This document shows positions 6,867-14,248 of a stretch of DNA of 31,259 nt, piece by piece. A program made the translations under genes and the position numbers. Numbering within the stretch: position 1 is the first letter of the stretch; the number at the start of each line of letters is the position of its first letter. Location: contig JALVGO010000144.1 in the NCBI GenBank assembly GCA_027029065.1, positions 1 through 31,259 on the forward strand, in the 5' to 3' direction. The stretch is from Sulfurovum sp. Its GTDB lineage: Bacteria > Campylobacterota > Campylobacteria > Campylobacterales > Sulfurovaceae. The notes beneath the pieces are model-generated. The model was not told where the DNA came from, searched no databases, and was given only the letters and a program-made list of their open reading frames with translations.

Positions 6867-7361
6867 ATGCAAAGCTATTCAGATATACAGATATATTCTG
6901 TTGCCATTCTTCTTTTTTTTGCAATGCTGTTCTTTTTGCAGTTTTTCCGTTTGATGCTTCGTTCTGAAAACAAACGCTATTTGAGAAAATACCGTTCTGT
7001 AAAAAAACTTAAAAAACTTACCTGGTCGGAATTTGAACATCTCTGTCTGCTGTTTTACCGGGAACAGGGATGGAAGGTACAGGGCAATGAACAGTATGGT
7101 GCGGATGGCGGGGTTGATCTGTGGATGAAAAAGAGAGGTACCCGTGCTATAGTACAGTGTAAAAAGTATGAGGATGCAAAAGTGACTGTTAAAGTGATCC
7201 GTGAAATGTACGGACTGATGCATGAGTATGGTGTGGATATGGCTATTGTTGTGACAACCAGCGGATTTACCAAAGAGTGCGACCGTTTTGTTGAAGAGAA
7301 ACAGATCACACTGGTAGATGGTGAAGCACTGGTTGAGATGATTGGAAAGATCACACGTTAA
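6867..7361 (+). CDS. Membrane-anchored Mrr-type restriction endonuclease-like protein
   Basis: The protein has one N-terminal membrane helix (about residues 10-30) followed by a basic linker and a PD-(D/E)XK nuclease domain of the Mrr_cat family. Seen directly are LTWSEFEHLCLLFYREQGW, then GADGGVDLW with Asp84, then VQCKKY with Gln97 and Lys99: the D...QxK catalytic set. Mrr-like domains cleave DNA, often modified DNA. The membrane anchor suggests action on incoming DNA at the envelope, but that is inference. The start is uncertain: TATAAT at 6855-6860 sits just before the ATG at 6867, which would give a near-leaderless message, while ATG 6834 or TTG 6831 would add 11 or 12 residues. No Shine-Dalgarno supports any of them. 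Confidence 0.75.
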   Translation: MQSYSDIQIYSVAILLFFAMLFFLQFFRLMLRSENKRYLRKYRSVKKLKKLTWSEFEHLCLLFYREQGWKVQGNEQYGADGGVDLWMKKRGTRAIVQCKKYEDAKVTVKVIREMYGLMHEYGVDMAIVVTTSGFTKECDRFVEEKQITLVDGEALVEMIGKITR

Positions 7362-7366
7362 CGCGT

Positions 7367-7540
7367 CTATTTTCCTTCGATATATGGCTCAAAGTTCTCT
7401 TTTTTGACACCGCAATCGGGGCACTCCCAGTCATCAGGCAGATCCTCAAACGGTGTTCCCGGAGGAATACCACTGTCGGGATCACCCTCGGCAGGATCAT
7501 AAATGTACTCACATACAGTGCAGATATATTTTTGTGCCAT
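7367..7540 (-). CDS. Rubredoxin
   Basis: This 57-residue protein is a small electron carrier with one iron bound by four cysteines. Both metal-binding loops are seen: [12 protein letters not shown] near the start (Cys7, Cys10) and [12 protein letters not shown] near the end (Cys40, Cys43). The conserved [19 protein letters not shown] middle is present as [22 protein letters not shown] six bases before the ATG is a strong ribosome binding site. It is convergent with the nuclease gene, six bases apart at their ends, and divergent from fabD. In anaerobic or microaerophilic bacteria rubredoxins feed oxygen- or peroxide-reducing enzymes; the partner is not in this window. Confidence 0.96.
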   Translation of the reverse strand: MAQKYICTVCEYIYDPAEGDPDSGIPPGTPFEDLPDDWECPDCGVKKENFEPYIEGK

Positions 7541-7616
7541 CTTTGTCTCCTTTATATGGTTTTGATTCCAATCTATCGCAGGAGTGTGTAAAGGGTGTGT
7601 AGATTTTTGGTTAAAA

Positions 7617-7625
7617 TGGTAAAAT
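7617..7625 (+). promoter_or_regulatory. Extended -10 promoter candidate for fabD
   Basis: TG-G-TAAAAT lies 35 bases before the chosen fabD start. No clear -35 box is visible, as for other extended -10 sites here. Confidence 0.35.
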
Positions 7626-7659
7626 ACACCATACTATTTTTTGAAAATAAAGGATGATG

Positions 7660-8601
7660 ATGTCAGTCAAATGTGCATTTTTATTTCCGGGACAGGGGTC
7701 TCAGGCAGTAGGTATGGGAGAGGATTTCTACAACAACTCAGAGATTGCAAAAGAGATGGTCGAAGCGGCAGGTGAGCGTACGGGGATCGACTTTAAGGCA
7801 CTGCTCTTTACAGAAAATGACAATCTTGAAAAAACCGAGTTTACACAGCCTGCGATTTTGCTTGTTTCTGCGATCGCACACAAACTTTTTGAGAATGAAC
7901 TGCCGATCAAACCGGTCTATGCACTGGGACATTCACTGGGTGAGTTCTCTGCACTGACAGCGGTAGGGGCACTTGATGCCATCGATGCAGTCGAATTGGT
8001 CAACCTGCGAGGCAAGCTGATGGCCCAGGCGTGTGAAGGACAGGATGTCGGGATGCTGGTGAGTTTGGGGCTGGATGATGAGACGGTCGAGAAGATCTGT
8101 GCAGATTTCAGAGAAGCGGGCAAAAAAGTATGGCCTGTCAACTACAATGCACAGGGGCAGATTGTCATTGCAGGGATCAAAAGCGACCTTCAGGAACTTG
8201 AGCCGGTACTCAAAGAGAACAAGGCAAGACGTGCGATGCTTCTGAATATGTCTGTCGCTTCCCACTGTCCGCTGCTGGAGTCTGCAACGGCACCGTTGGC
8301 ACAGAAGCTCGAAGAGGTGCTAAGAGACGAGTTTACCGCACCGGTAGTCTCCAATGTTACTGCCCAAAAGTACAGCAGCAAAGCCGAAGCACTCGAACTG
8401 CTGCCAAAGCAGCTTGTCTCTCCGGTACTCTACAAACAGTCCATTGCAAAGTTTGATGATGAGGTAGACTGTTATGTCGAGTTTGGACATGGCGGCGTAC
8501 TCAAGGGACTGAACCGAAAAGCGACGAAAAAACCGCACTTTGTGGTTTCAGATATGCAGTCTTTGGCAAATGCCATTGAAGAGATCAGTAAACTTGGATA
8601 A
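7660..8601 (+). CDS. fabD: Malonyl-CoA:ACP transacylase
   Basis: FabD moves malonyl groups from CoA to acyl carrier protein to feed fatty-acid chain extension in the cytoplasm. The 313-residue protein shows FPGQGSQ (9-15), the nucleophile elbow GHSLGEFSA with Ser92, LRGKLM with the conserved Arg117, and ASHCPLL with the catalytic His202. The GFEH-type end is present as VEFGHGGVLKGL. Three ATG codons stand in a row at 7654-7662; the third (7660) is chosen because AAAGG is then six bases upstream. mtnN starts three bases after the stop, so the two are co-transcribed. Confidence 0.95.
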   Translation: MSVKCAFLFPGQGSQAVGMGEDFYNNSEIAKEMVEAAGERTGIDFKALLFTENDNLEKTEFTQPAILLVSAIAHKLFENELPIKPVYALGHSLGEFSALTAVGALDAIDAVELVNLRGKLMAQACEGQDVGMLVSLGLDDETVEKICADFREAGKKVWPVNYNAQGQIVIAGIKSDLQELEPVLKENKARRAMLLNMSVASHCPLLESATAPLAQKLEEVLRDEFTAPVVSNVTAQKYSSKAEALELLPKQLVSPVLYKQSIAKFDDEVDCYVEFGHGGVLKGLNRKATKKPHFVVSDMQSLANAIEEISKLG

Positions 8602-8604
8602 GCA

Positions 8605-9297
8605 ATGAAAATAGCCATTATGGGCGCAATGCCCGAAGAGATAGAACCGCTGATAGCAAAGCTGGACAATGTAACGACAACAATCTATGCTGCCAACAAA
8701 TATTATGAAGGGACATATAAAGGCAAAGAGGTTGTCGTTGCCTACTCGAAGATCGGAAAGGTGTTTGCAACACTGACTGCAACCATGCTCATTGAGAAGT
8801 TCGGGTGTGACATATTGCTCTTTTCCGGGGTTGCCGGTGCGATCTGTGATGATTTGAAGATCGGTGATCTGGTCATCGCAGACGGTTTGTGTCAGCATGA
8901 TCTTGACATTACGGCATTTGGGCATCCGTATGGGTATGTGCCGGAGGGGGAGGTGTGTATTCCTACGGATGTCGGACTGAGAAATATCGCCAAAGAGGTT
9001 GCTGCCGCTAAAGGCATCGAATTGAAAGAGGGTGTGATCGCCACAGGTGACCAGTTTATTGCAAACCCCAAGAAGAAGGAGTGGATAGGCGAGGTCTTCA
9101 AAGCCCATGCGCTTGAGATGGAGGGCGCCAGTGTCGCGGTGGTCTGTAACGCATTGAATGTACCGTTCTTCATTCTCCGTGCCATCTCCGATGCGGCAGA
9201 TATGGATGCGAGTTTCAATTTTGACGCATTTCTTGAGAGTTCAGCGAAGATTTCGGCGGATTTCATCCTCTCTATGGTAGAAGCGATAGAAGCATAA
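8605..9297 (+). CDS. mtnN: 5'-methylthioadenosine/S-adenosylhomocysteine (aminofutalosine) nucleosidase
   Basis: The enzyme removes adenine from methylthioadenosine and S-adenosylhomocysteine. In Campylobacter and Helicobacter the same enzyme also cleaves 6-amino-6-deoxyfutalosine in menaquinone synthesis, and this is likely here too. Catalytic residues seen are Glu12 (MPEEIEP), Glu173 (LEMEGAS) and Asp196 (RAISDAAD). ATGDQFI near residue 147 belongs to the ribose/adenine site. The length of 230 residues is standard. It lies three bases after fabD and is probably translated from the same message. A pair of strong inverted repeats follows it. Confidence 0.94.
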   Translation: MKIAIMGAMPEEIEPLIAKLDNVTTTIYAANKYYEGTYKGKEVVVAYSKIGKVFATLTATMLIEKFGCDILLFSGVAGAICDDLKIGDLVIADGLCQHDLDITAFGHPYGYVPEGEVCIPTDVGLRNIAKEVAAAKGIELKEGVIATGDQFIANPKKKEWIGEVFKAHALEMEGASVAVVCNALNVPFFILRAISDAADMDASFNFDAFLESSAKISADFILSMVEAIEA

Positions 9298-9319
9298 TCT
9301 ATTATAGTAATGGTTTCTT

Positions 9320-9344
9320 CCTACTTTTTTTAGAAAAAAGTAGG
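9320..9344 (+). repeat. Perfect T/A-rich hairpin after mtnN
   Basis: CCTACTTTTTT (9320-9330), loop TAG, AAAAAAGTAGG (9334-9344) form perfect 11-bp arms 22 bases beyond the mtnN stop. The tract that follows on the plus strand is A-rich, so it is not a standard intrinsic terminator. Confidence 0.7.
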
Positions 9345-9356
9345 CAAAAAAAGCGC

Positions 9357-9424
9357 CATTATGCAAGTGCACGGACAGTGCTCCCGGCACTACTGCCTCC
9401 GCACTTGTGCACCAATGCATAATG
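9357..9424 (+). repeat. Compound inverted repeat before ttcA
   Basis: The outer arms CATTATGCA (9357-9365) and TGCATAATG (9416-9424) are perfect. Inside are two copies of the self-complementary GTGCAC (9367-9372, 9407-9412), and inside those AGTGC (9377-9381) with GCACT (9387-9391). The result is a three-tier stem or cruciform of 68 bp. It lies between mtnN and ttcA and covers possible upstream ttcA starts. It may be a small MITE or a structured leader. Confidence 0.7.
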
Positions 9425-9451
9425 ACAATATCTATTAGGTTAAAAAATAGT

Positions 9452-10252
9452 ATGAGACATAGAAACGAAGAGACAAAAGCCATTCCCATGAGCCGTAAAC
9501 TCCTTAAGGTGATTGGAAAGACCAATGTGGAGTTCCGTCTGATCGGCGAGGGAGACAAGGTACTGGTAGGACTCAGCGGCGGAAAAGATTCGCTTGCGCT
9601 TGTGCATGCACTCAAACACATTCAAAAACACGCCCCGTTCAACTTTGAGTTTGAAGCCTGCACAGTCAAGTACGGGATGCCCGATGAGCACTACGACTAC
9701 CTTGTAGCACACTGCAAAGAGTACGGCATCAAGCATACGGTGTATGACACCAACATCTATGCAATCTCCAATGACACCATACGCGAAAACTCTTCGTTTT
9801 GCTCCTACTTCTCACGTATGCGGCGTGGAGCACTCTATTCGTTTGCCGAGCAGGGCGGTTTTACCAAAGTAGCCCTTGGGCACCACTTCGATGACATGGT
9901 AGAGAGCTTTTTTATGAATATGTTCTACAACGGGTCACTACGCACCCTTGCTCCCATCTACAAAACCGGAAAAGGATTCCGCCTGATCCGCCCGCTCATT
10001 CAGGTACGTGAACGACAGCTGCGTGACTTTGCCACAGAGAACAACCTGCAGGTCATCGGTGATGAAGCCTGCCCTGCCATGCTCAAAAATGTCAAAATGC
10101 CCCATGCCAGAGCCTCAACCAAGGAGTGGCTTGCAGGCATGGAAAAAGAGAACAGAGAACTCTTTAAGATGCTCAAAGCCTCCTTCAAACATATCCATGA
10201 CGACACCTTCCTTGACCCCAAGCGGTGGGACAGGGATGATATAGAGATTTAA
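9452..10252 (+). CDS. ttcA: TtcA-like tRNA 2-thiocytidine synthetase (PP-loop ATPase)
   Basis: TtcA-family enzymes activate tRNA C32 with ATP and add sulfur using an iron-sulfur cluster. The PP-loop SGGKDS is at residues 42-47 and LGHHFDDMVESFFMN follows at about 141-155, as in the family. In the segment SSFCSYFSRMRRGALY, Cys117 is kept but the second cysteine of the usual CxxC is Phe120; a third candidate is Cys206 in DEACPAM. The cluster-binding set therefore looks incomplete or altered. ATG 9452 is chosen; the frame is open further upstream, with ATG 9422 and GTG 9407, but those lie in an inverted repeat. ATG 9488 is another option. The protein has 266 residues. Confidence 0.82.
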   Translation: MRHRNEETKAIPMSRKLLKVIGKTNVEFRLIGEGDKVLVGLSGGKDSLALVHALKHIQKHAPFNFEFEACTVKYGMPDEHYDYLVAHCKEYGIKHTVYDTNIYAISNDTIRENSSFCSYFSRMRRGALYSFAEQGGFTKVALGHHFDDMVESFFMNMFYNGSLRTLAPIYKTGKGFRLIRPLIQVRERQLRDFATENNLQVIGDEACPAMLKNVKMPHARASTKEWLAGMEKENRELFKMLKASFKHIHDDTFLDPKRWDRDDIEI

Positions 10253-10289
10253 AACTTGATGAAATCTCTATAAAACCTATGAAATAGGT
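10240..10289 (+). repeat. Two hairpins at the ttcA 3' end
   Basis: TATAGAGATTT (10240-10250) pairs perfectly with AAATCTCTATA (10262-10272) across an 11-nt loop and includes the ttcA stop. ACCTAT (10275-10280) pairs with ATAGGT (10284-10289) across GAA. No clear T tract follows either, so they may serve as terminator-like or processing structures. Confidence 0.55.
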
Positions 10290-10353
10290 AATATATACTT
10301 AAAAAAAGTAGTTCATTATCGTTTTTGGATTTATAGTATTTTAAGCCTCAAAA

Positions 10354-10375
10354 ATATATACTATATAGTATATAT
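10354..10375 (+). promoter_or_regulatory. Perfect 22-bp palindrome, likely VapB operator
   Basis: The half-site ATATATACTAT is followed by its exact complement, centred between 10364 and 10365. It ends 14 bases before the vapB ATG and includes possible -10 sequence. AbrB-fold antitoxins such as VapB bind palindromes of this kind together with VapC to repress their own operon. Partial half-sites (ATATATACT) occur about 65 bp upstream. Confidence 0.7.
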
Positions 10376-10389
10376 CAAAGGAGCTTCCG

Positions 10390-10623
10390 ATGACAAAGAT
10401 TGCCAAAGTATTTCAAAACGGTAGAAGTCAGGCTATCAGGATACCTAAGGAGTATAGGGTTGAGAGTGATGAGGTTTATATTGAAAAAATAGGTGACACC
10501 TTAATCATTAAGCCTAAAAAAGAGGATAAGTGGGATCGTTTTTTTGAGAGTCTTGATACTGTTGAGACAAAAGATTTTGTGCGTGAAGCGCAGTTGCCTG
10601 TACAAGAGAGAGAGCTTTTTTGA
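10390..10623 (+). CDS. vapB: VapB-type antitoxin (AbrB/SpoVT fold)
   Basis: The 77-residue protein starts with the swapped-hairpin DNA-binding pattern AKVFQNGRSQAIRIPKEYR, typical of VapB/MazE-like antitoxins. The C-terminal half (WDRFFESLDTVE and after) is acidic and would wrap around the toxin. AAAGGAG lies seven bases before the ATG. The stop overlaps the toxin start by one base (TGATG), showing translational coupling. The 22-bp palindrome just upstream is the likely autoregulatory site. Confidence 0.92.
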   Translation: MTKIAKVFQNGRSQAIRIPKEYRVESDEVYIEKIGDTLIIKPKKEDKWDRFFESLDTVETKDFVREAQLPVQERELF

Positions 10624-11027
10624 TGCTTTATATGCTCGATACCAATATATGCAGCTTCATTTTAAGAGAGAAACCGCTTTATATCAAAGAGAAGCTCAAA
10701 TCGTGTGAAAAGAGTCATACCGTTGCACTTTCAAGTGTGGTGGTAGCTGAGCTTTTGTACGGTGCACAAAAGAGGAACAATAAAAAACTGACGGCTATTG
10801 TTGAAGCGTTCATAGGGAACTTTGTGGTCTATGATTTTGACAAAGAGGCTTCATTCCACTATGCCAAGATACGAAATGCATTAGAGAAAAAAGGGCAAAT
10901 TATCGGATCGAATGATCTTTTTATTGCTGCACATGCCAAAAGTCTGAATGCTGTTTTGGTAACGAATAATACAAAAGAGTTTGAGAGAGTGGAACGATTA
11001 AAAATAGAGGATTGGAGTAGAGAATAA
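10623..11027 (+). CDS. vapC: VapC-type PIN-domain ribonuclease toxin
   Basis: VapC toxins are magnesium-dependent RNases that cut tRNA or rRNA unless bound by VapB. The 134-residue protein shows LDTNICSFIL with Asp6, SSVVVAELLYGA with Glu43, and IGSNDLFIAAHA with Asp98, the three acidic PIN-domain residues. VTNNTKEFERV supplies the fourth region. It overlaps vapB by one base. The MNT gene begins 12 bases after its stop, with AAGGA between them, so the three genes probably form one operon. Confidence 0.93.
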   Translation: MLYMLDTNICSFILREKPLYIKEKLKSCEKSHTVALSSVVVAELLYGAQKRNNKKLTAIVEAFIGNFVVYDFDKEASFHYAKIRNALEKKGQIIGSNDLFIAAHAKSLNAVLVTNNTKEFERVERLKIEDWSRE

Positions 11028-11039
11028 GGATGAGCAATA

Positions 11040-11357
11040 ATGACCCAGCAAGAGCTTATTGACAAACTGCAACTGTTAAAACCTGTATTAAAAGAGGAGG
11101 GAATTACCCTGCTTGGGATTTTTGGCAGTTATGCCCGTAATAAACAGACACCGCAGAGTGATGTAGATATTTTGTATGACATTGATGATCCAAAGGCATT
11201 TGCCAAACGATTTGGTGGGTTTGGTGCGTTTACGCGACTTGAAGAATTGAAAAAATATATCGCACAACAGTTAAATACTGAAGTGGATTTTGTTGCACAA
11301 AAAGGTTTGAACAGTGTTAGCAAAATCTACGTAGAAAAAGATCTGCTATATGTGTAA
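11040..11357 (+). CDS. MNT-domain nucleotidyltransferase (orphan MntA-like)
   Basis: This 105-residue protein has the minimal nucleotidyltransferase signature GSYARNKQTPQSDVDILYD (residues 29-47), with Asp41 and Asp43 as metal ligands and a third acidic residue at Asp83 (VDFV). Such proteins usually act as the antitoxin in HEPN-MNT pairs, adenylylating the HEPN RNase toxin. No HEPN gene is adjacent: vapC lies before it and rluD after it. It may be an orphan, may have been picked up by the vapBC operon, or may act on VapC, which would be new. The Shine-Dalgarno AAGGA is nine bases upstream. Confidence 0.85.
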   Translation: MTQQELIDKLQLLKPVLKEEGITLLGIFGSYARNKQTPQSDVDILYDIDDPKAFAKRFGGFGAFTRLEELKKYIAQQLNTEVDFVAQKGLNSVSKIYVEKDLLYV

Positions 11358-11386
11358 AAATCAATTCATAATACTAAAGGCATCCA

Positions 11387-12352
11387 TTGAGTCAAACAAA
11401 TAGTTTTCATCCAGTAGGAAGTGGTCGCCTCGACAAGATCCTCTCCCAAACCCTCGAAGTAAGCCGTAATCAGGTTGAAAAGCTCATCAAAGACGGATTG
11501 GTGTCGGTCAATGGCAAGGTTGTTGTCAAGCCAAGCTTCAAGGTCTCTGAGGGTGATGAGGTTGCCTATGCGTTCAAAGAAGCCCAGAAGAGAGAGCCTG
11601 TAGAAGTGGATTTTGATGTAGAGGTGCTCTATGAGGATGAGCATCTGTTGGTGGTGAACAAGCCAAGCGGGCTGGTAGTACATCCGGCACCTTCGGTCAA
11701 GGAGGCGACACTGGTGGACTGGCTGGTGCAAAAGGGCATCTCGCTCTCTACCATCAGTGGGGAGGAGCGCCACGGCATTGTTCATCGCATCGACAAGGAG
11801 ACTACCGGAGCGTTGGTGGTCGCCAAGACCAATGAGGCGCATGAGAAGCTTAGTGCGCAGCTGCAGGACAAAAGTATGGGGCGTTACTATCTGGCACTCA
11901 TCGACCATCCGTTAAAAGAAAATACCATCGTTGACAAGCCCTTAGGGCGCAACCCGAACAACCGGCTCAAGATGGATGTGGTACCGCATGGCAAAGTAGC
12001 AAAGACTGCCTTTGCAAAGCTGGCGGCTTCCGCACATGACACGGAGCTGATCGCCGCAAAGCTCTTTACCGGACGTACCCATCAGATACGGGTACATCTA
12101 AATACATTGGGACGGCATATTTTGGGCGATGATTTATACGGATTTAAGAGCAAAAGAGATAAAATCCCAAGAGTTTATCTGCACGCCTATCTGCTCTATC
12201 TGATCCATCCGGAAACCGGGGAGAAGATGGAATTTATCGCACCGCTCTTTGAAGATATGCGAGACTATCTGACAAAGTATTTTACGTCTGAGAGCATCGA
12301 AGATGCCCTCGATCCTTCCGGGCTTAAAACGCGTTTTGCAGTAAAGGCGTGA
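11387..12352 (+). CDS. rluD: RluD-family 23S rRNA pseudouridine synthase
   Basis: RluA/RluD-family enzymes convert uridines to pseudouridine; RluD acts on helix 69 of 23S rRNA. An N-terminal S4 RNA-binding domain (about residues 12-60: GRLDKILSQTLEVSRNQVEKLIKDG) precedes the catalytic domain. The catalytic motif is HRIDKETTGALVVAK (133-147) with Asp136. LFTGRTHQIRVHLNTLGRHILGD is the usual later block. The start is a TTG at 11387 with AAAGG seven bases before it; no ATG fits the S4 domain. The length of 321 residues is normal. Which uridines it modifies cannot be read from the sequence. Confidence 0.9.
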   Translation: MSQTNSFHPVGSGRLDKILSQTLEVSRNQVEKLIKDGLVSVNGKVVVKPSFKVSEGDEVAYAFKEAQKREPVEVDFDVEVLYEDEHLLVVNKPSGLVVHPAPSVKEATLVDWLVQKGISLSTISGEERHGIVHRIDKETTGALVVAKTNEAHEKLSAQLQDKSMGRYYLALIDHPLKENTIVDKPLGRNPNNRLKMDVVPHGKVAKTAFAKLAASAHDTELIAAKLFTGRTHQIRVHLNTLGRHILGDDLYGFKSKRDKIPRVYLHAYLLYLIHPETGEKMEFIAPLFEDMRDYLTKYFTSESIEDALDPSGLKTRFAVKA

Positions 12353-12408
12353 TAATTTACATATAGTGTTGGGGTACAATCCCCACATTGTTTTACAAGC
12401 AGGATGCC

Positions 12409-13590
12409 ATGCCCCATATAAAAGTCAAACCGTTTGAAACATCCATTGTTGATGAAGCTGTTGCAAAGAGCGATCTGCTCACATTCCGAGCCAAGGCACT
12501 TAACCGCGGTGATGAACTGTGGGGAGTTGTGCTTGAGGGAAGAGAGTTTCTGCTTCAGGTGAAGTACTACGATGATGAGGTGCTCATCAAGTATGACAAA
12601 GTAACCCGCCCGCTCAAGGTCAACCTTCTCAAAGAGGCGCTTGGGCGTGTTGCCAAAGAGCTTGGACTTGAGGTGATCACCTCCAATATTACACAGCACA
12701 AAGAGACCCGCTTCGCTTCGGAGTATGAAAAACAGATAGAGGACTTTGAAACGATTGCGTTCCCGTTTGAAAAGGTGTGTGTAGAGGTGGGGTTTGGTTC
12801 CGGGCGGCACCTGCTCTATCAGGCGAACATACATCCTGATACACTTTACATCGGGCTGGAGATCCATACACCCTCCGCGCAGCAGGTACTTAAGCAGATC
12901 GACCTGCAGGGGCTGAAGAACATCTGGGTGGTTAACTACGATGCCAGACTCTTTTTGGAGATGCTGCCTTCCAACCTGCTGGAGCGGATCTATGTGCATT
13001 TTCCGGTGCCATGGGACAAAAAACCGCACCGCCGTGTGATCAGTCTGCAGTTTTTGGATGAGTCGATGCGTGTACTCTCCAAAGGCTGTGAACTTGAACT
13101 GCGAACCGACAGTGACAACTACTTTGCCTATGCGCTGGAGACCTTCTTTGGGGTACCCAAAACAGAAGTACATGTACGCAAAAATACAGACCTTGAAGTG
13201 ACCAGCAAGTATGAGGCACGCTGGAAGCGGATGCAGAAGGACATCTACGATGTCTATGTGACGGCACTGGAGGTTTCCGAACCTAAGCAGGAAGTGGGTG
13301 ATTTTAACTTTAATATTGTAAAATATAGAGAAGGTATAGAAGCGGTCTTACCTAAAAAAGCGCTGGTAGAAAAAGAGTACTTTGTACACATTGAGCGTCT
13401 CTACACAATTGCAGAAAAGAGACTGCTGATCAAGTGTTCGTTCGGCAGTTTCGACCGACCCGAACATAAATATATTTTGCTTGAAGAGGAGGGGTGCCGC
13501 TATTTTGCATCCCGCCCGGTAAAGACCAGTGTCAACCACAAAGCCCATCAAAAAATCATGGAGTTGCTCAGCAATGTCGAACGTAATTAG
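12409..13590 (+). CDS. trmB: tRNA (guanine-N7-)-methyltransferase, long epsilonproteobacterial form
   Basis: TrmB methylates G46 of tRNA using S-adenosylmethionine. The SAM motif EVGFGSGRHLL is at 126-136 and the substrate motif VHFPVPWDKKPHRR at about 196-209, close to the family's FPDPWPKKRH. At 393 residues it is much longer than the 200-240 residue form of most bacteria. The extra parts are an N-terminal domain of about 115 residues and a C-terminal extension from about 290. The long form is usual in Campylobacterota as far as I recall. ATG 12409 is chosen with AGGA four bases before it; a TTG at 12388 is in frame but unlikely. ftsE starts inside its 3' end. Confidence 0.92.
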   Translation: MPHIKVKPFETSIVDEAVAKSDLLTFRAKALNRGDELWGVVLEGREFLLQVKYYDDEVLIKYDKVTRPLKVNLLKEALGRVAKELGLEVITSNITQHKETRFASEYEKQIEDFETIAFPFEKVCVEVGFGSGRHLLYQANIHPDTLYIGLEIHTPSAQQVLKQIDLQGLKNIWVVNYDARLFLEMLPSNLLERIYVHFPVPWDKKPHRRVISLQFLDESMRVLSKGCELELRTDSDNYFAYALETFFGVPKTEVHVRKNTDLEVTSKYEARWKRMQKDIYDVYVTALEVSEPKQEVGDFNFNIVKYREGIEAVLPKKALVEKEYFVHIERLYTIAEKRLLIKCSFGSFDRPEHKYILLEEEGCRYFASRPVKTSVNHKAHQKIMELLSNVERN

Positions 13591-14248
13591 TGCCAAAAAC
13601 CTGACCCTTGCCTATGACAACGGACGCAAAGAGATCATACAGAATGCCAGTTTTGACATCCGAAAAGGGGATTTTGTCTTTATTACCGGTCCAAGCGGTT
13701 CAGGCAAGTCAACACTGCTGAAGGCACTCTACGGGCAGCTGAAGCCAAAGTCGGGGAACCTTGTCATCGGGGGGATCGACCTTGCCAATGTCAAACCCAA
13801 AAAGCTTCAGGAACTGCGTACCCATCTTGGGATCATTTTTCAGGACTACAAGCTGATCAACGAGTGGACTGTAGCGAAGAATGTCGTTTTGCCGCTGATG
13901 ATCGCGGGGTACTCCATGGATGTGCAAAATACACAGGCACACCGTCTGCTCAAACATGTCAAACTGGCTGAACATGCCGACAAATACCCTTTGGAGCTCT
14001 CAGGGGGTGAGCAGCAGCGTGTCGGGGTTGCCCGTGCGCTCTCGAAAAACCCTGTGGTCATTTTGGCAGATGAACCGACCGGGAACCTCGATGACTACTC
14101 CTCTAACGTTATCTGGGATCTGATGGAAAACGCCTGCCAGCAGCTTGAGACCACGGTACTGGTCGTCACACACAAGATCCCGACGATCTTCTCTCTGCCG
14201 TACCGTCACTTTATTATTGAAAGCAAGGGTGTCTATGAAGTTCATTAA
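13574..14248 (+). CDS. ftsE: Cell-division ABC transporter ATP-binding protein FtsE
   Basis: FtsE is the ATPase of the FtsEX complex at the division septum, which drives periplasmic amidase activators rather than transport. Walker A GPSGSGKST is at 39-47, the Q-loop FQDYKLI at about 89-95, the signature LSGGEQQR at 142-149, Walker B VVILADEP at 161-168 and the switch His in VVTHK. The start at 13574 overlaps trmB by 17 bases. ftsX overlaps the end by 14 bases. The length of 224 residues is standard. The order ftsE-ftsX-envC indicates that the three products work together. Confidence 0.95.
   Translation: MSNVISAKNLTLAYDNGRKEIIQNASFDIRKGDFVFITGPSGSGKSTLLKALYGQLKPKSGNLVIGGIDLANVKPKKLQELRTHLGIIFQDYKLINEWTVAKNVVLPLMIAGYSMDVQNTQAHRLLKHVKLAEHADKYPLELSGGEQQRVGVARALSKNPVVILADEPTGNLDDYSSNVIWDLMENACQQLETTVLVVTHKIPTIFSLPYRHFIIESKGVYEVH

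Noticed and set aside
9407..9451. N-terminal extension of TtcA from GTG 9407 or ATG 9422
   Set aside because: The extension lies in the 68-bp inverted repeat, has no Shine-Dalgarno, and the PP-loop domain is complete from ATG 9452.
12365..12386. Small hairpin TGGGG/CCCCA before trmB as a regulatory element
   Set aside because: Only five pairs around TACAAT, which may simply be a -10 box. Too short to claim a function.
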